DNA of 64,000 nt from Saccharospirillum sp. (GTDB taxonomy: Bacteria; Pseudomonadota; Gammaproteobacteria; Pseudomonadales; Natronospirillaceae), in assembly GCA_022565595.1 (NCBI GenBank), contig JAIUML010000007.1, positions 112,932 to 176,931 of the forward strand, given 5' to 3'. Numbering within the stretch: position 1 is the stretch's first letter; each line of letters begins with the position of its first letter. Under the pieces are notes generated by a model. The model ran no database searches. It worked only from the letters and a program-made list of their open reading frames with translations, and was not told the DNA's origin. Position numbers and translations under genes: made by a program. This document shows, in pieces, positions 52,474 through 62,372 of this stretch.

Positions 52474-53331
52474 ATGCCCCCTGCCCTGACGCTACCCGCT
52501 CCAGCCAAACTGAATCTGATGTTGCACATTGTCGGCCGCCGCAGCGATGGCTATCACAACCTTCAAACTCTGTTTCAACTGCTCAATTATGGAGACGAGT
52601 TGAGCTTTACCCGACGAGTGGATGAAGCCATCCGGTTGACATCCAACAGGCCGGAAATGGTCAGTGCGGATAACCTGGTACTTAAAGCAGCGAATGCACT
52701 TATTCAGTATGGCTACAGCGGGCCGGGTTACGACATCCACCTCAACAAACGACTGCCAGCTGGAGGTGGCCTTGGCGGAGGCAGTTCCGATGCAGCGACA
52801 ACCCTGGTGGCGCTGAACCACCTCTGGCAACTATCGCTGAATTCAGCAGAACTGGCGCAAATAGCGGTCGGAATCGGAGCGGACGTGCCCTTGTTCGTGG
52901 AAGGCAACAGCGCCTGGGCAGAAGGCATCGGCGACAGATTGACCCCGGTGCAGTTGGAACCCGCCTGGTATGTCATCGTAACCCCGGACATCCATATCAA
53001 TACCACTGAGCTGTTTCGCCACCCCGAATTGACACGTGACACCCCAGTCAGCACAATACGCTCCGCGTTGGCGGGCCTGGGTCATAACGACTTTGAACCA
53101 CTAGCAAGACGCCTATACCCCGCTCTGGATGACGCCTTCCTGACTCTGGCGAATACTGGCCAATTCAAGCTCAGTGGTAGTGGTTCTTCTTTATATACAC
53201 AGACGCAAAGCGACATGACAGCCGTTCAGATGTTACAGCAGATCCTGACCCAGAAACCCGGTTATACCGGCTTCGTTGCTCAGGGCGTTAACCAATCGCC
53301 ATTGCACCGAGCCCTGGCCGACCAGGCCTGA
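52474..53331 (+). CDS. ispE: 4-diphosphocytidyl-2-C-methyl-D-erythritol kinase
   Basis: GHMP kinase of the MEP isoprenoid pathway, 285 residues, cytoplasmic. The N-terminal PAPAKLNLMLHIVGRRSDGYH and the ATP loop LPAGGGLGGGSSDAATTL are diagnostic, and the C-terminal SGSGSSLY completes the set. It is the first gene of the ispE-prs-rplY-pth-ychF series. Unlike in many pseudomonads, no lolB precedes it and no glutamine tRNA lies between it and prs. Confidence 0.97.
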   Translation: MPPALTLPAPAKLNLMLHIVGRRSDGYHNLQTLFQLLNYGDELSFTRRVDEAIRLTSNRPEMVSADNLVLKAANALIQYGYSGPGYDIHLNKRLPAGGGLGGGSSDAATTLVALNHLWQLSLNSAELAQIAVGIGADVPLFVEGNSAWAEGIGDRLTPVQLEPAWYVIVTPDIHINTTELFRHPELTRDTPVSTIRSALAGLGHNDFEPLARRLYPALDDAFLTLANTGQFKLSGSGSSLYTQTQSDMTAVQMLQQILTQKPGYTGFVAQGVNQSPLHRALADQA

Positions 53332-53412
53332 CCGCAAGCACCGAATAGTTCGTCGGGTGGTTGCGACTTACCCGACTTGAGTTTCCGCGCAAACCAACAA
53401 GGGTGAACCGAA

Positions 53413-54351
53413 GTGTCAAAAATGATGGTCTTTACCGGGAATGCCAATCCCGAACTCGCCAATCAAGTCGTTGAACGGCTGTGCATACCCATGGGTGATG
53501 CCAGCATTACTAAATTCAGCGACGGCGAGACCGCCATTGAGTTGAATGAGAATGTTCGCGGTGCCGATGTTTTCATCATTCAGTCCACCTGTGCGCCCAC
53601 CAACGACAACCTGATGGAGCTGATCCTGCTGGCCGATTCCTTGCGTCGGGCCTCAGCAGGCCGAATCACGGCGGTTGTGCCTTATTTCGGCTACGCTCGC
53701 CAGGATCGACGCCCAAGAAGCTCCAGGGTACCCATCTCTGCCAAGGTAGTAGCCGATATGCTGACGGTCGTCGGCATCGACCGCATCCTCACAGTAGACT
53801 TGCACGCTGACCAGATTCAGGGCTTCTTCAGCATACCTGTGGACAACATTTATGGCTCGCCAATCCTGCTGGACGACATTCAACGCCAGGGATTCGAAAA
53901 CATGGTGGTTGTCTCTCCAGATGTCGGGGGTGTTGTTCGGGCTCGGGCCATCGCCAAGCAACTTGGAGCCGACCTGGCCATCATCGACAAACGCCGTCCC
54001 ACGGCCAATCAAGCCGAGATCATGAATCTGATCGGTGACATCAAGGACCGTACCTGTATCCTGGTGGATGACATGGTCGACACCGCCGGTACACTTTGCC
54101 AGGCCGCAGAAGCCTTGTTGAAGTTTGGCGCCACAAAGGTGGTAGCTTACGCCGTTCACCCGGTATTAAGTGGGCCAGCAGTGGAACGCATCACCAACAC
54201 CAATATCGAATTGGTGGTCACAGACACCATTCCCCTCTCGGAAGCCGCTAAAAACTGTGCTAATATCCGCCAGCTTTCAATGGCGGGCATCCTTGCGGAG
54301 TCCGTCCGGCGCGTCAGCAACGAAGAATCCATCAGTGCAATGTTTCGCTAA
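53413..54351 (+). CDS. prs: Ribose-phosphate pyrophosphokinase
   Basis: PRPP synthase of 312 residues, making phosphoribosyl pyrophosphate for nucleotides, histidine, tryptophan and [19 protein letters not shown] at the N-terminus, the flexible loop [20 protein letters not shown] and the PRPP-binding site [14 protein letters not shown] are all present. The start codon is GTG. It lies 81 bp after ispE. Standard length and order for gammaproteobacteria. Confidence 0.97.
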   Translation: MSKMMVFTGNANPELANQVVERLCIPMGDASITKFSDGETAIELNENVRGADVFIIQSTCAPTNDNLMELILLADSLRRASAGRITAVVPYFGYARQDRRPRSSRVPISAKVVADMLTVVGIDRILTVDLHADQIQGFFSIPVDNIYGSPILLDDIQRQGFENMVVVSPDVGGVVRARAIAKQLGADLAIIDKRRPTANQAEIMNLIGDIKDRTCILVDDMVDTAGTLCQAAEALLKFGATKVVAYAVHPVLSGPAVERITNTNIELVVTDTIPLSEAAKNCANIRQLSMAGILAESVRRVSNEESISAMFR

Positions 54352-54471
54352 TTAGCAACTTTTCGCTGTGCATTCACGATTTTTAACTTCTTATCGAAAC
54401 AATTCGATAATCTACTGAATGGCGTCGTCTCACTGGTCGCGGTGGGCTTCGCCTTATTATGGAGACACAAC

Positions 54472-55107
54472 ATGTCCGATATTTTTACGATCAACGCCGA
54501 AGTGCGTGAGAGCGCGGGGAAGGGTGCGAGCCGCCGCCTGCGCCGCGAGGGTAAGGTTCCCGCCATTATTTATGGTGGTGCCAAGAACCGCAAACCGACC
54601 AGCCTGACGCTTGAGGCTCGTGAACTCGTCAAGGCACTTCAAAATGAAGCGGTTTACTCGCACGTACTGACCATTCAGGTCGGCGACAAAGAAGAACAGG
54701 CCATCCTTATGGATGTTCAGCGTCATCCTTCCAAGGGCAACCCCTTGCACGTCGACTTTGAGCGCGTCACCAAGAACTCGACCATTCACAAGCGAGTACC
54801 ACTGCACTTCATTAACGAAGACAAGTGCAAAGCGGTTAAACTTCAAGGCGGCAAGATTCAGCACAATGCCACCGATGTTGACGTCACTTGTAAAGTGGGC
54901 GACTTGCCAGAGTTTATTGAAGTTGACATGGCCAACGCCGAACTCGGCCAGGTTCTCCACCTGAGCGACCTGGTATTGCCAAAAGGCATCACCCTGGTTG
55001 AACTTAACAAGGGTGCCGACCACGACGCACCTGTTGTCTCGATCGCCAAACCTGCCGGCGTCTCGGACGACGCAGACGAAGGTGAAGAAGAAGCAACCGA
55101 AGAGTAA
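54472..55107 (+). CDS. rplY: 50S ribosomal protein L25 (general stress protein CTC form)
   Basis: A 211-residue L25/TL5/CTC-type ribosomal protein binding 5S rRNA. The N-terminal L25 domain (ESAGKGASRRLRREGKVPAI) is followed by the CTC beta domain and an acidic tail (DDADEGEEEATEE). The start at 54472 follows GGAGACACAAC; ten upstream in-frame codons do not fit the family. An intrinsic terminator follows. Confidence 0.97.
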   Translation: MSDIFTINAEVRESAGKGASRRLRREGKVPAIIYGGAKNRKPTSLTLEARELVKALQNEAVYSHVLTIQVGDKEEQAILMDVQRHPSKGNPLHVDFERVTKNSTIHKRVPLHFINEDKCKAVKLQGGKIQHNATDVDVTCKVGDLPEFIEVDMANAELGQVLHLSDLVLPKGITLVELNKGADHDAPVVSIAKPAGVSDDADEGEEEATEE

Positions 55108-55132
55108 GATTGGACGCTTCAAGACAGACAAC

Positions 55133-55156
55133 AAAGGGGCTTCCAGCCCCTTTTTT
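55133..55156 (+). terminator. Intrinsic terminator after rplY
   Basis: Stem AAAGGGGC/GCCCCTTT (8 bp) with loop TTCCA and a run of six T (55151-55156). It lies 25 bp after the rplY stop and 13 bp before the pth start, so pth expression would need read-through or its own promoter. Confidence 0.9.
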
Positions 55157-55169
55157 ATATGGGTTTTGA

Positions 55170-55760
55170 ATGAATACGCCACTGACGTTAATCGTCGGGC
55201 TTGGTAACCCCGGCAACCAGTATGACCACACCCGTCATAACATTGGCTTTGATTTTGTCGATGCCCTTGCCCGACAAAGTGGTGCCGGTTGGAAGCTGGA
55301 TGGCAAATACCAGGCTGAACTCTGTAAAACTCATATAGCGGGCCAGGATGTCTGGCTGATGAAGCCTCTGACTTTCATGAACCTGAGCGGTACCAGTGTT
55401 GGTCGCTTTGTTCAGTTTTATAAGCTGGGGCTCGACCAGATGTTGGTAGCCCATGACGAACTGGACCTGCCCCCCGGAGTTGCACGACTGAAGCTCGGTG
55501 GTGGTCATGGCGGCCACAATGGGCTGCGCAACATTATCGCCAATCTGGGCAACCAGAAGAATTTTTACCGTCTACGACTGGGCATCGGCCACCCGGGTGA
55601 TGCGGGTGCCGTCGTCAATTATGTATTGAGCAAGCCATCGCCAGACGACCGCATCCGAATGGAGCGCGCCATCGATGCGACGCTCGACCAGACACCCTTG
55701 ATTGTCCCCGGTCACTGGCAAAAGGCCATGAATCATCTGCATCAATTCCGTGTGGAATAA
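55170..55760 (+). CDS. pth: Peptidyl-tRNA hydrolase
   Basis: A 196-residue enzyme recycling peptidyl-tRNA. LIVGLGNPGNQYDHTRHNIG contains the catalytic histidine; KPLTFMNLSG, VAHDELDLPPGVARLKLGGG and GHNGLRNI are the other family blocks. It sits just after the rplY terminator and 32 bp before ychF, the usual neighbour. Confidence 0.97.
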   Translation: MNTPLTLIVGLGNPGNQYDHTRHNIGFDFVDALARQSGAGWKLDGKYQAELCKTHIAGQDVWLMKPLTFMNLSGTSVGRFVQFYKLGLDQMLVAHDELDLPPGVARLKLGGGHGGHNGLRNIIANLGNQKNFYRLRLGIGHPGDAGAVVNYVLSKPSPDDRIRMERAIDATLDQTPLIVPGHWQKAMNHLHQFRVE

Positions 55761-55792
55761 TGCAGTTAACTTAGTTTTGCGGAGTCACCTGA

Positions 55793-56884
55793 ATGGGTAT
55801 CAAATGCGGCATCGTCGGCCTGCCCAACGTCGGCAAATCAACGCTTTTCAATGCTCTGACGAAAGCAGGCATTGATGCAGAAAATTTTCCTTTTTGCACC
55901 ATTGAGCCCAATACCGGCGTGGTACCCGTACCCGATCCGAGACAGGATGCCCTGGTTGCAATCGTCAAGCCGGAAAAAACCATTCCGACCACCATGGAGT
56001 TTGTGGACATCGCTGGCCTTGTTGCGGGTGCGTCCAAAGGTGAAGGGCTCGGCAACCAGTTTCTGGCCAACATCCGCGAGACAGATGCCATCGCACATGT
56101 GGTACGTTGCTTTGAAGACGACAATGTCATCCATGTTGCCAACAAGATTGACCCTATTTCAGATATAGAAGTCATCAATACAGAGCTCGCCCTGGCAGAC
56201 CTGGACACCGTCGACAAGCAATTACTCAAATTGCAAAAGAAAGCCAAAGGCCAGGACAAGGAGGCGATCAGACTCGTCGCCCTGCTCGAAAAAATCAAGC
56301 CCGCCCTGGATCAAGCCAAACCGATTCGCAGCGTTGAGCTGACGCCAGAAGAAAAAGCGGACTTGAGAGGCTTCTTCTTCCTGACCACCAAGCCAACGCT
56401 CTACATCGCCAACGTCGATGAAGATGGCTTCGAAAACAACCCACACCTGGATCGCGTTAGAGCCATTGCCGCAGAAGAAAACGCTGAGGTAGTGGCTATC
56501 TGCAATAAGCTGGAAGCAGAAATTGCAGAACTCGAGGACGATGAAAAAGCCGAGTTTCTGGCTGACCTGGGCATGGATGAGCCCGGACTGAACAGAGTCA
56601 TTCGAGCGGCCTACAGCCTGCTGGGTTTACAGACGTATTTTACCGCTGGTGTTAAAGAAGTGCGCGCCTGGACAGTCAGAATCGGTGCGACAGCCCCGCA
56701 AGCAGCAGGGGTCATCCATACCGACTTTGAAAAAGGCTTTATCCGAGCGGAAACGGTCGCCTACGATGACTTCATTACCTACAACGGCGAAGCCGGTGCC
56801 AAGGAAGCCGGGAAGTGGCGTCTTGAAGGCAAGGAATACGTCGTGAAAGATGGCGATGTCATGCATTTCCGTTTTAACGTCTGA
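55793..56884 (+). CDS. ychF: Redox-regulated ATPase YchF (Obg family)
   Basis: A 363-residue P-loop protein of the Obg/HflX class that prefers ATP. G1 is [29 protein letters not shown] is the switch-II region, and a coiled-coil insertion ([20 protein letters not shown]) and C-terminal TGS domain follow. It binds ribosomes and is linked to stress responses. It ends the ispE-ychF series at a strong terminator. Confidence 0.97.
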   Translation: MGIKCGIVGLPNVGKSTLFNALTKAGIDAENFPFCTIEPNTGVVPVPDPRQDALVAIVKPEKTIPTTMEFVDIAGLVAGASKGEGLGNQFLANIRETDAIAHVVRCFEDDNVIHVANKIDPISDIEVINTELALADLDTVDKQLLKLQKKAKGQDKEAIRLVALLEKIKPALDQAKPIRSVELTPEEKADLRGFFFLTTKPTLYIANVDEDGFENNPHLDRVRAIAAEENAEVVAICNKLEAEIAELEDDEKAEFLADLGMDEPGLNRVIRAAYSLLGLQTYFTAGVKEVRAWTVRIGATAPQAAGVIHTDFEKGFIRAETVAYDDFITYNGEAGAKEAGKWRLEGKEYVVKDGDVMHFRFNV

Positions 56885-56901
56885 ACCGGAATGTGGCATA
56901 C

Positions 56902-56931
56902 AAAAAAGGCGAGGATCGGCTCGCCTTTTTT
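56902..56931. terminator. Bidirectional intrinsic terminator
   Basis: A 12-bp stem AAAAAAGGCGAG/CTCGCCTTTTTT with loop GATCGG between ychF and the convergent chemoreceptor gene. The terminal A and T runs allow it to act on both strands. Confidence 0.9.
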
Positions 56932-56947
56932 GATGGAACTGCACTCC

Positions 56948-58606
56948 TTACTGTACCTTGAACACCTTCACTTCCTGCTTCAACCCTGCCGCAACTGAGT
57001 TGAGGGACGCTACTGCCTCTTCGTTAGTCTGCAGGGCACCGATGGTTCGCTCCGACATCCTGGATACATCTGACATCGTCGACACCAACTCGGTAATCGC
57101 CCGCAATTGCTCACCAATAGCCCCTGCCACGCCTCGGACCTTGGTCAGTGAGTCGTTTGCCTGGCGGTCAATCGATTCCAGTACGTCCGTAGACTGCCCG
57201 CTGAGCGACAAGCTGTGATCGATCTGCGGCAAAGTGGCTTCCATAGCGGTCACTGAAGCCAGGGTCTCAGAGCGGACTTCGCCCAGCATGGACTCGATTC
57301 TGTTGGTCGCCTCCCCTGTTCTTTGTGCCAGAGTGCGTACCTCGTCGGCTACCACGGCAAAGCCACGGCCGGATTCACCTGCCCGCGCGGCTTCAATGGC
57401 GGCATTCAAGGCCAACAGATTGGTTTGCTCAGATATACCGCTGATCACGCCCGCTATATTGCCGATTTCGGCTGTGCGAGATTCAAGATGGCGAACCTGT
57501 TGTACCGCCGCATTAACAACGTCGGAGACTTTCTGTATCTCTTTGGCGGTATCGGAAATCAAGGTACGGCCTGATTGCGAGTAATCGACAGTCTTGCTCG
57601 AATTTTGCTCTGTATCTTCGAGCAACTCGACGGTACGCAGTACGGATTGGCGCATCATCTCCGGGCGATCGGAGGACTCCTGGGTTTCACCCCCCTGTTG
57701 ACGAGCGAGCGTAGCCATATTGATGGATTCGCTGGCCAGCGTTTCCGTCTTTGCACCCATGTCGTCCGAGGCTTCCACTATGTGCTGCACAACCTCGCGC
57801 AGCCGTTGCTGCATGGCCGACACAGAATGCAAAACGCTGCCAGGCTCTGCCTTGGGCAATTGCTGATTAAGTTGACCATCCGCAACCGCCGACAGAATAC
57901 GAGCGACTTCATAAGGTTCACCACCGAGAGAGCGACGAATACTCTTCTCGATCAGCCATGCCAATACAACGCCAAACAAGAGAGCAATACCGGTCAAAAC
58001 CATCATGGAACTGGAGAAAGTCTCAGCGGTGCTTCTGATCTCTTGCGTAACCATCTGACTCGCCTCCTCCTGATAGTCAATAAAGGCGTTGATATCCGCC
58101 AGCCAATCTTCAAAGGCGGGCGATGCAGTTTGTAGCAGCAATGCCTGAGCTCGTTCAGCCTGGCCTGCACGCTGCAGCGAAATCACTTCGTTAATGACGG
58201 GCATCGATCGGGTTTCGACCGCCTGAATGGCTGCGAGCAATTGACGCTCTTGCCGAGAAACGCCCTCCCCTTGCTGGAAAATGGCATTGAGTGGCTGGGC
58301 GCTCTCGCGATAAAACGCTTCCAACTGCCGTATATCACGGACCGCTTGATCGACCGAGTCATTGTCTGGCGCCAGAACCACATCGCGCAGAGCGATGGCA
58401 CGGTCGTGCACACTGCCGCGAAAGTTGATAGCAAAACGCTGTTTGACTGAATTCTGGTCAGTAATGGTTGTCAGGCCTGTATTGATCAGCTCAACGTTTC
58501 GTACACCAACGACGGTAAGCGCAACCATGGCGACCAATACCAGACCGAAAGCCAGTATCAGTCGATTGCGCACCGTCATGTTGGAAAAAATTTGTACCAC
58601 ACCCAT
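56948..58606 (-). CDS. Methyl-accepting chemotaxis protein
   Basis: A 552-residue membrane chemoreceptor. A first membrane segment ([18 protein letters not shown], about 15-35) and second ([18 protein letters not shown], about 200-220) flank a four-helix-bundle ligand domain; a HAMP-like region and the cytoplasmic signalling hairpin follow, with tip [20 protein letters not shown]. The ATG at 58606 has GAGGTG in front. No chemotaxis genes adjoin it. Its ligand is unknown. The untranslated region before it can form several stems. Confidence 0.94.
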   Translation of the reverse strand: MGVVQIFSNMTVRNRLILAFGLVLVAMVALTVVGVRNVELINTGLTTITDQNSVKQRFAINFRGSVHDRAIALRDVVLAPDNDSVDQAVRDIRQLEAFYRESAQPLNAIFQQGEGVSRQERQLLAAIQAVETRSMPVINEVISLQRAGQAERAQALLLQTASPAFEDWLADINAFIDYQEEASQMVTQEIRSTAETFSSSMMVLTGIALLFGVVLAWLIEKSIRRSLGGEPYEVARILSAVADGQLNQQLPKAEPGSVLHSVSAMQQRLREVVQHIVEASDDMGAKTETLASESINMATLARQQGGETQESSDRPEMMRQSVLRTVELLEDTEQNSSKTVDYSQSGRTLISDTAKEIQKVSDVVNAAVQQVRHLESRTAEIGNIAGVISGISEQTNLLALNAAIEAARAGESGRGFAVVADEVRTLAQRTGEATNRIESMLGEVRSETLASVTAMEATLPQIDHSLSLSGQSTDVLESIDRQANDSLTKVRGVAGAIGEQLRAITELVSTMSDVSRMSERTIGALQTNEEAVASLNSVAAGLKQEVKVFKVQ

Positions 58607-58875
58607 TAGACACCTCACTTAGTGGGATTGGTTAAAACGCGGGACACCGCGGCCCTGCACCTCCAGGAACGAGAGCCGCAAGGAAATCCGGGAACGCCAG
58701 ATAAGGAAGTCAGAAGTCGCCTAGCTAAAAGGTAGAGATCTGGCAGTCCTGACGAACGTTGTAGAAGATACGGATGATAGACAGGAAAAGATCTCGACAG
58801 ATTGTTGAACAAAACTGAATAAATATAGAAGAGGAGTTGAACAACTCCCTGGACGATCGTTTTTTCAAGACAAAA
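58607..58875. other. 269-bp leader region of the chemoreceptor gene
   Basis: No gene. On the minus strand it can fold several stems: 58752-58712 (GTCAGGACTGCC with GGCGACTTCTGAC), then GCGGC/GCCGC, and a GC-rich CGCGG/CCGCG stem followed by TTTT just before the ribosome site. Conserved riboswitch core sequences (such as the GEMM c-di-GMP motif) were not found. Confidence 0.35.
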
Positions 58876-58901
58876 AAAAGCAGCGACTGAGCGCTGCTTT
58901 T
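58876..58901 (-). terminator. Intrinsic terminator of the cold-shock gene
   Basis: On the minus strand stem AAAAGCAGCG/CGCTGCTTTT with a six-base loop followed by a run of eight T; it lies 28 bp after the cold-shock gene stop. Confidence 0.88.
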
Positions 58902-58928
58902 CTTACTGTAGCTGTTCGTCTGTCTGAA

Positions 58929-59135
58929 TTACAGAGCGACGATGTTCTCAGCTTGTGGGCCTTTCTGGCCTTGAGTAATGGTGAACTCAACTTTCTGACC
59001 TTCGGCCAGAGTCTTGAATCCAGTGCCTTGAATGGCGCTGAAGTGAGCAAATACGTCAGGACCGTTCTCTTGCTCGATGAAGCCAAAGCCTTTGGATTCG
59101 TTGAACCACTTGACGGTGCCAGTAACTGTAGACAT
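58929..59135 (-). CDS. Cold-shock domain protein (CspA family)
   Basis: A 68-residue single-stranded nucleic acid-binding protein. RNP1 is KGFGFIEQ and RNP2 is DVFAHFSAI; the N-terminal [12 protein letters not shown] is the family signature. The gene has a strong promoter at 59290-59317 and an intrinsic terminator, and a leader of about 150 nt, as is usual for cold-induced csp genes whose mRNA structure controls translation. Cold induction itself is inference. Confidence 0.97.
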   Translation of the reverse strand: MSTVTGTVKWFNESKGFGFIEQENGPDVFAHFSAIQGTGFKTLAEGQKVEFTITQGQKGPQAENIVAL

Positions 59136-59289
59136 AAGTAATACCTTTTTTTCAATAATATTATCGTGGCCTTGAGGCCGGGTTTTGCTAGAAGTGGTGC
59201 TATTTACTTATGACTAACCGGATGAGACACAAACGCAGGATCATCGAGATGGAGATCATAAATATCAGACGTACTTTCAAGCTGGGTTC

Positions 59290-59317
59290 AGGATATACGG
59301 ATCCTGCCCCCTGTCAA
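59290..59317 (-). promoter_or_regulatory. Sigma-70 promoter of the cold-shock gene
   Basis: On the minus strand TTGACA (59317-59312), a 16-bp spacer, and TATCCT (59295-59290). The start of transcription near 59283 gives a leader of about 148 nt, the length usual for cspA-type genes. Confidence 0.7.
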
Positions 59318-59336
59318 CCACTTATTTAAAAAAGTT

Positions 59337-59567
59337 TCAATCCTTTTGACAGAGCGCAACTGCCAGCTGCTGAACACGTCGACCGGTGATCAAAATAATG
59401 GCAAAGGCAATCGGCCAGGCCACCAATATCGCTGTACCCCACCGGAGGACAAAGCCGTCGCTGAACCCTGTATTGATCGCCGTGATCACAAAGGTCATCA
59501 GCGTTACCATCAAAATGGACATCAGGAGTGCCTGAACTCTGTGGGTATGTTTTCTGGGGATCATCAT
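59337..59567 (-). CDS. DUF2798 small membrane protein
   Basis: A 76-residue protein with two membrane segments (LLMSILMVTLMTFVITAINT and WGTAILVAWPIAFAIILI) joined by a short loop with GFSDGFVLRW, the layout of the DUF2798 family. Function unknown. It stands upstream of the cold-shock gene on the same strand; the cold-shock promoter starts just after its stop. Confidence 0.88.
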   Translation of the reverse strand: MMIPRKHTHRVQALLMSILMVTLMTFVITAINTGFSDGFVLRWGTAILVAWPIAFAIILITGRRVQQLAVALCQKD

Positions 59568-59698
59568 AGCCTCATTAAAATTAGAAATAGCTAATGTAAC
59601 ATCTTACCCGACGTGGATATAAGCCTTACAATTCTTGACTTTTCTGACCATATCACAGATCTTTCACAGCTTGATCAGCCCTACCAGGATCCAGCACC

Positions 59699-60046
59699 TT
59701 GACCATCCGTAAGCCCAACAAAGGTACCGCTTTGCTTTTGCTAAGCTGGCTATGCTTTGTGGCCATTCCTTTGGTCAACGCTCAACACCCTGGCAGCGAG
59801 CAACAGTGGATGCGTCTTTGTACCAGCGCTGGCGTTATTCTGATCGAAGTGGACGACCCCGATGCCGGCGCTCTTGAAGACCACGGCATACATTGCCCCT
59901 GTGTTCAAAACCTCTTTATCTCGAATTCCCCTCGGATGCCAGCACCCACTTATGGACGCAGCATCCTGAATGTCGACATAGCACTCGACAACTCGCCTGT
60001 TCAACCGTTTTCTGCTTACAGTCCGAGGGCACCTCCCGTCGCTTGA
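59699..60046 (+). CDS. DUF2946-like exported protein
   Basis: A 115-residue frame with an N-terminal hydrophobic segment (ALLLLSWLCFVAIPLVNAQ), a cysteine block (MRLCTSAGVILIE), a His-Cys motif (HCPC) and the ending SPRAPPVA. This is the usual DUF2946 layout, a family often next to copper or TonB genes. There is no ATG; a TTG at 59699 with AGGA upstream is the best start. The copper-chaperone gene follows at 105 bp. The family match is from memory of its pattern, so confidence is moderate. Confidence 0.65.
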   Translation: MTIRKPNKGTALLLLSWLCFVAIPLVNAQHPGSEQQWMRLCTSAGVILIEVDDPDAGALEDHGIHCPCVQNLFISNSPRMPAPTYGRSILNVDIALDNSPVQPFSAYSPRAPPVA

Positions 60047-60150
60047 TCAGATTATTGACCCTGATCTCCCGCCATAAGCGGGCCCATGACTGTGATTGTG
60101 CCTGGTGCTGGTACCGTCACTGAATGCTGAAGCAAATAACGGATATACCA

Positions 60151-60633
60151 ATGAAAAAAACACTTTCTCTTGTCTTTACCCTGCTTGTGTCAATAACTGC
60201 CCTGGCACATGACTATCGACTCGATCAACTTGAAGTGGACCACCCCTGGAGCCGCCCAACGCCACCCAATACTCAGGTCGGTGGTGGCTTCATGACCATT
60301 ACCAACCATGGTGAAACCAGCGACCGCCTGATTTCCGTAGAGGTCGATTTTGCACGTGCTGTAGAGATACACGAAACCCGCCAGGAAGGCGAATTGATGC
60401 GTATGGTGCACCTGCCCGAAGGACTGGAAATACCTGCCGGAGCCACCGTCAACTTACAACCGGGCGGTCATCACGTCATGTTCATGGGTTTGTCCCAACA
60501 ACTGCGTGAAGGTGAGCATCTTGAGGCGGTTCTGGTGTTTGAGCAGGCCGGAAACCTGCCGGTCCTGTTTCATGTTGAAGCCCGCAGTGGTGGACACAAC
60601 CACGGGCATGATCACGGACACGATCATCACTGA
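60151..60633 (+). CDS. Periplasmic copper chaperone PCu(A)C-like protein
   Basis: A 160-residue exported protein. The signal peptide (LSLVFTLLVSITALAHD) ends at ALA. The PCu(A)C (DUF461) copper-binding set is present: HETRQEGELMRM, with His and Met ligands, and GGHHVMFMGL. A His-rich tail (HNHGHDHGHDHH) could bind further metal. It delivers copper to cytochrome oxidase in known cases. The start at 60151 is preferred over an upstream in-frame codon because it begins the signal peptide. DUF2946-like neighbour upstream. Confidence 0.92.
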   Translation: MKKTLSLVFTLLVSITALAHDYRLDQLEVDHPWSRPTPPNTQVGGGFMTITNHGETSDRLISVEVDFARAVEIHETRQEGELMRMVHLPEGLEIPAGATVNLQPGGHHVMFMGLSQQLREGEHLEAVLVFEQAGNLPVLFHVEARSGGHNHGHDHGHDHH

Positions 60634-60771
60634 GTTATCGTCAACAAAGGCACAAGGAAGTGCCTCATCTCTTCATTTAAAGCTGACAACCCCCACCAAA
60701 TCTCTTTGAACGCTTGTCGAAGTCCCAACACTGCCTTAGTGTGATTTCCAAACAACAAGACTGTGACCCAG

Positions 60772-62367
60772 ATGAAGCAAACATTCGACACCATCATTGT
60801 CGGCGGAGGATCGGCCGGCTGCGTTCTGGCCAACCGACTGTCGGCAGACCCCACCCACCAGGTATTGCTCATAGAGGCCGGTGGTGGTGGACGCAGCCCA
60901 TTGATCCGGGTGCCATTGGGCATGGCCCTGACGGTACCAGGCCACGTCCACAACTGGAACTTCTCGACCACCGCCCAGCCCGGCCTGAACGGGCGCAGCG
61001 GCTTTCAACCCAGGGGTAAAGGGCTCGGTGGCAGCAGCGCCATCAATGCCATGATCTACACCCGAGGCCACGCGGAGGACTACAACGATTGGGCCGAACT
61101 GGGTCTCGACGACTTTCGCTGGGAGCAAACCCTGCCCTGGTTTACTCGAGCCGAGGCCAACTCTCGTTTGAGCGATGCCTACCACGGCCAGGATGGCGAA
61201 CTGAGCGTCAGTGACCTGCGCTACGACAACCCGGTCGTCACCGCCTTTTCAGCAGCCGCAGGTCAACTGGGGATACCACTCACCGATGATTTCAATGGCG
61301 AACACCAGGAAGGTGTAGGCCGCTACCAGGTTACTCAAAAGCGAGGGCTGCGCTGCAGTGCTGCTGCAGCCTATCTACACCCCGTGATGAATCGCCCCAA
61401 CCTGAGGGTGATGACCAGAACGCACTGTACCCGACTCGAAATCGGCACCAGCCGCGTAGAAGGTGTCTGGGCCATGACCGGTAACGGGCCACAACAACTG
61501 TTACAGGCCCGGCAGCAGGTCATTCTCAGCGCCGGGGCTTTTCAGTCACCCCAATTATTGATGCTGTCCGGCATTGGTCCGAGGGACGAGCTGAGACAGC
61601 ACGGCATAGCCGTCTTGCATGAAATGCCCGAAGTCGGCGCCAATCTGCAGGATCATCTCGACTACATATCCTCCTGGCGCAGCCACTCTCCTCACCTGAT
61701 AGGCTATGGTGCCCTTGGCATGGCACGAATGGCGATGGATGTGCCCAACTTCCTGTTTCGCGGCAAGGGTATCCTTACCTCCAACATTGCCGAAGCCGGG
61801 GGCTTTGTAAAAACCGACCCCTCACTGCAAAGACCGGATGTTCAACTGCACTTCCTGATCGCTTTGGCCGACGACCACAACCGCAAACTCCACTACGGCC
61901 AGGGCCTGAGCGTGCACGCTTGCCAACTACGCCCCTATTCACGCGGCCATGTCGGACTGAACAGTAGCAACCCACTGGACGCACCCCGCATAGACCCGGC
62001 CTTCCTGAGTGATGAACGAGACCTCGACTGCCTGCTCAAGGGCGTCAAACTCAGCCGTGAGATCATGATGCAATCGGCCATGAACCCCTACCGAGGCAAA
62101 CCCCTCTTTATCCGCGATGAAGCCAGCGATGAAGAACTGATCGAATCCATCCGCAACAGAGCAGACACCATCTACCACCCCGTGGGCACCTGCCGGATGG
62201 GGATTGACGACAATGCCGTGGTGGATCAACGATTCCGAGTAAAAGGCCTTGACGGCCTGAGAGTGGTCGATGCCAGCGTCATGCCCACCCTGATCGGTGG
62301 CAATACCAACGCACCGACCATGATGCTGGCCAATAGAGCGGCGCATTGGATATTGAATGGGGAGTGA
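60772..62367 (+). CDS. GMC family FAD-dependent oxidoreductase
   Basis: A 531-residue flavoprotein of the glucose-methanol-choline family. N-terminal FAD motif IIVGGGSAGCVLANRLS, signature 1 GKGLGGSSAINAMIYTRG, signature 2 GAFQSPQLLMLSGIGP, and the active-site His region YHPVGTCRMG. Choline dehydrogenase and long-chain alcohol dehydrogenases share these, and betaine genes are not adjacent, so the substrate is open. ATG 60772 was chosen over a GTG 9 bp earlier; neither has a strong ribosome site. Confidence 0.93.
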   Translation: MKQTFDTIIVGGGSAGCVLANRLSADPTHQVLLIEAGGGGRSPLIRVPLGMALTVPGHVHNWNFSTTAQPGLNGRSGFQPRGKGLGGSSAINAMIYTRGHAEDYNDWAELGLDDFRWEQTLPWFTRAEANSRLSDAYHGQDGELSVSDLRYDNPVVTAFSAAAGQLGIPLTDDFNGEHQEGVGRYQVTQKRGLRCSAAAAYLHPVMNRPNLRVMTRTHCTRLEIGTSRVEGVWAMTGNGPQQLLQARQQVILSAGAFQSPQLLMLSGIGPRDELRQHGIAVLHEMPEVGANLQDHLDYISSWRSHSPHLIGYGALGMARMAMDVPNFLFRGKGILTSNIAEAGGFVKTDPSLQRPDVQLHFLIALADDHNRKLHYGQGLSVHACQLRPYSRGHVGLNSSNPLDAPRIDPAFLSDERDLDCLLKGVKLSREIMMQSAMNPYRGKPLFIRDEASDEELIESIRNRADTIYHPVGTCRMGIDDNAVVDQRFRVKGLDGLRVVDASVMPTLIGGNTNAPTMMLANRAAHWILNGE

Positions 62368-62372
62368 AGCGG

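Noticed and set aside
53332..53412. Possible glutamine tRNA between ispE and prs, as in pseudomonads
   Set aside because: No cloverleaf, T-loop (GTTCRA) or CCA-compatible acceptor stem can be drawn in the 81 bp.
58607..58875. GEMM-type c-di-GMP riboswitch before the chemoreceptor
   Set aside because: The conserved core and tetraloop-receptor sequences were not found on the minus strand.
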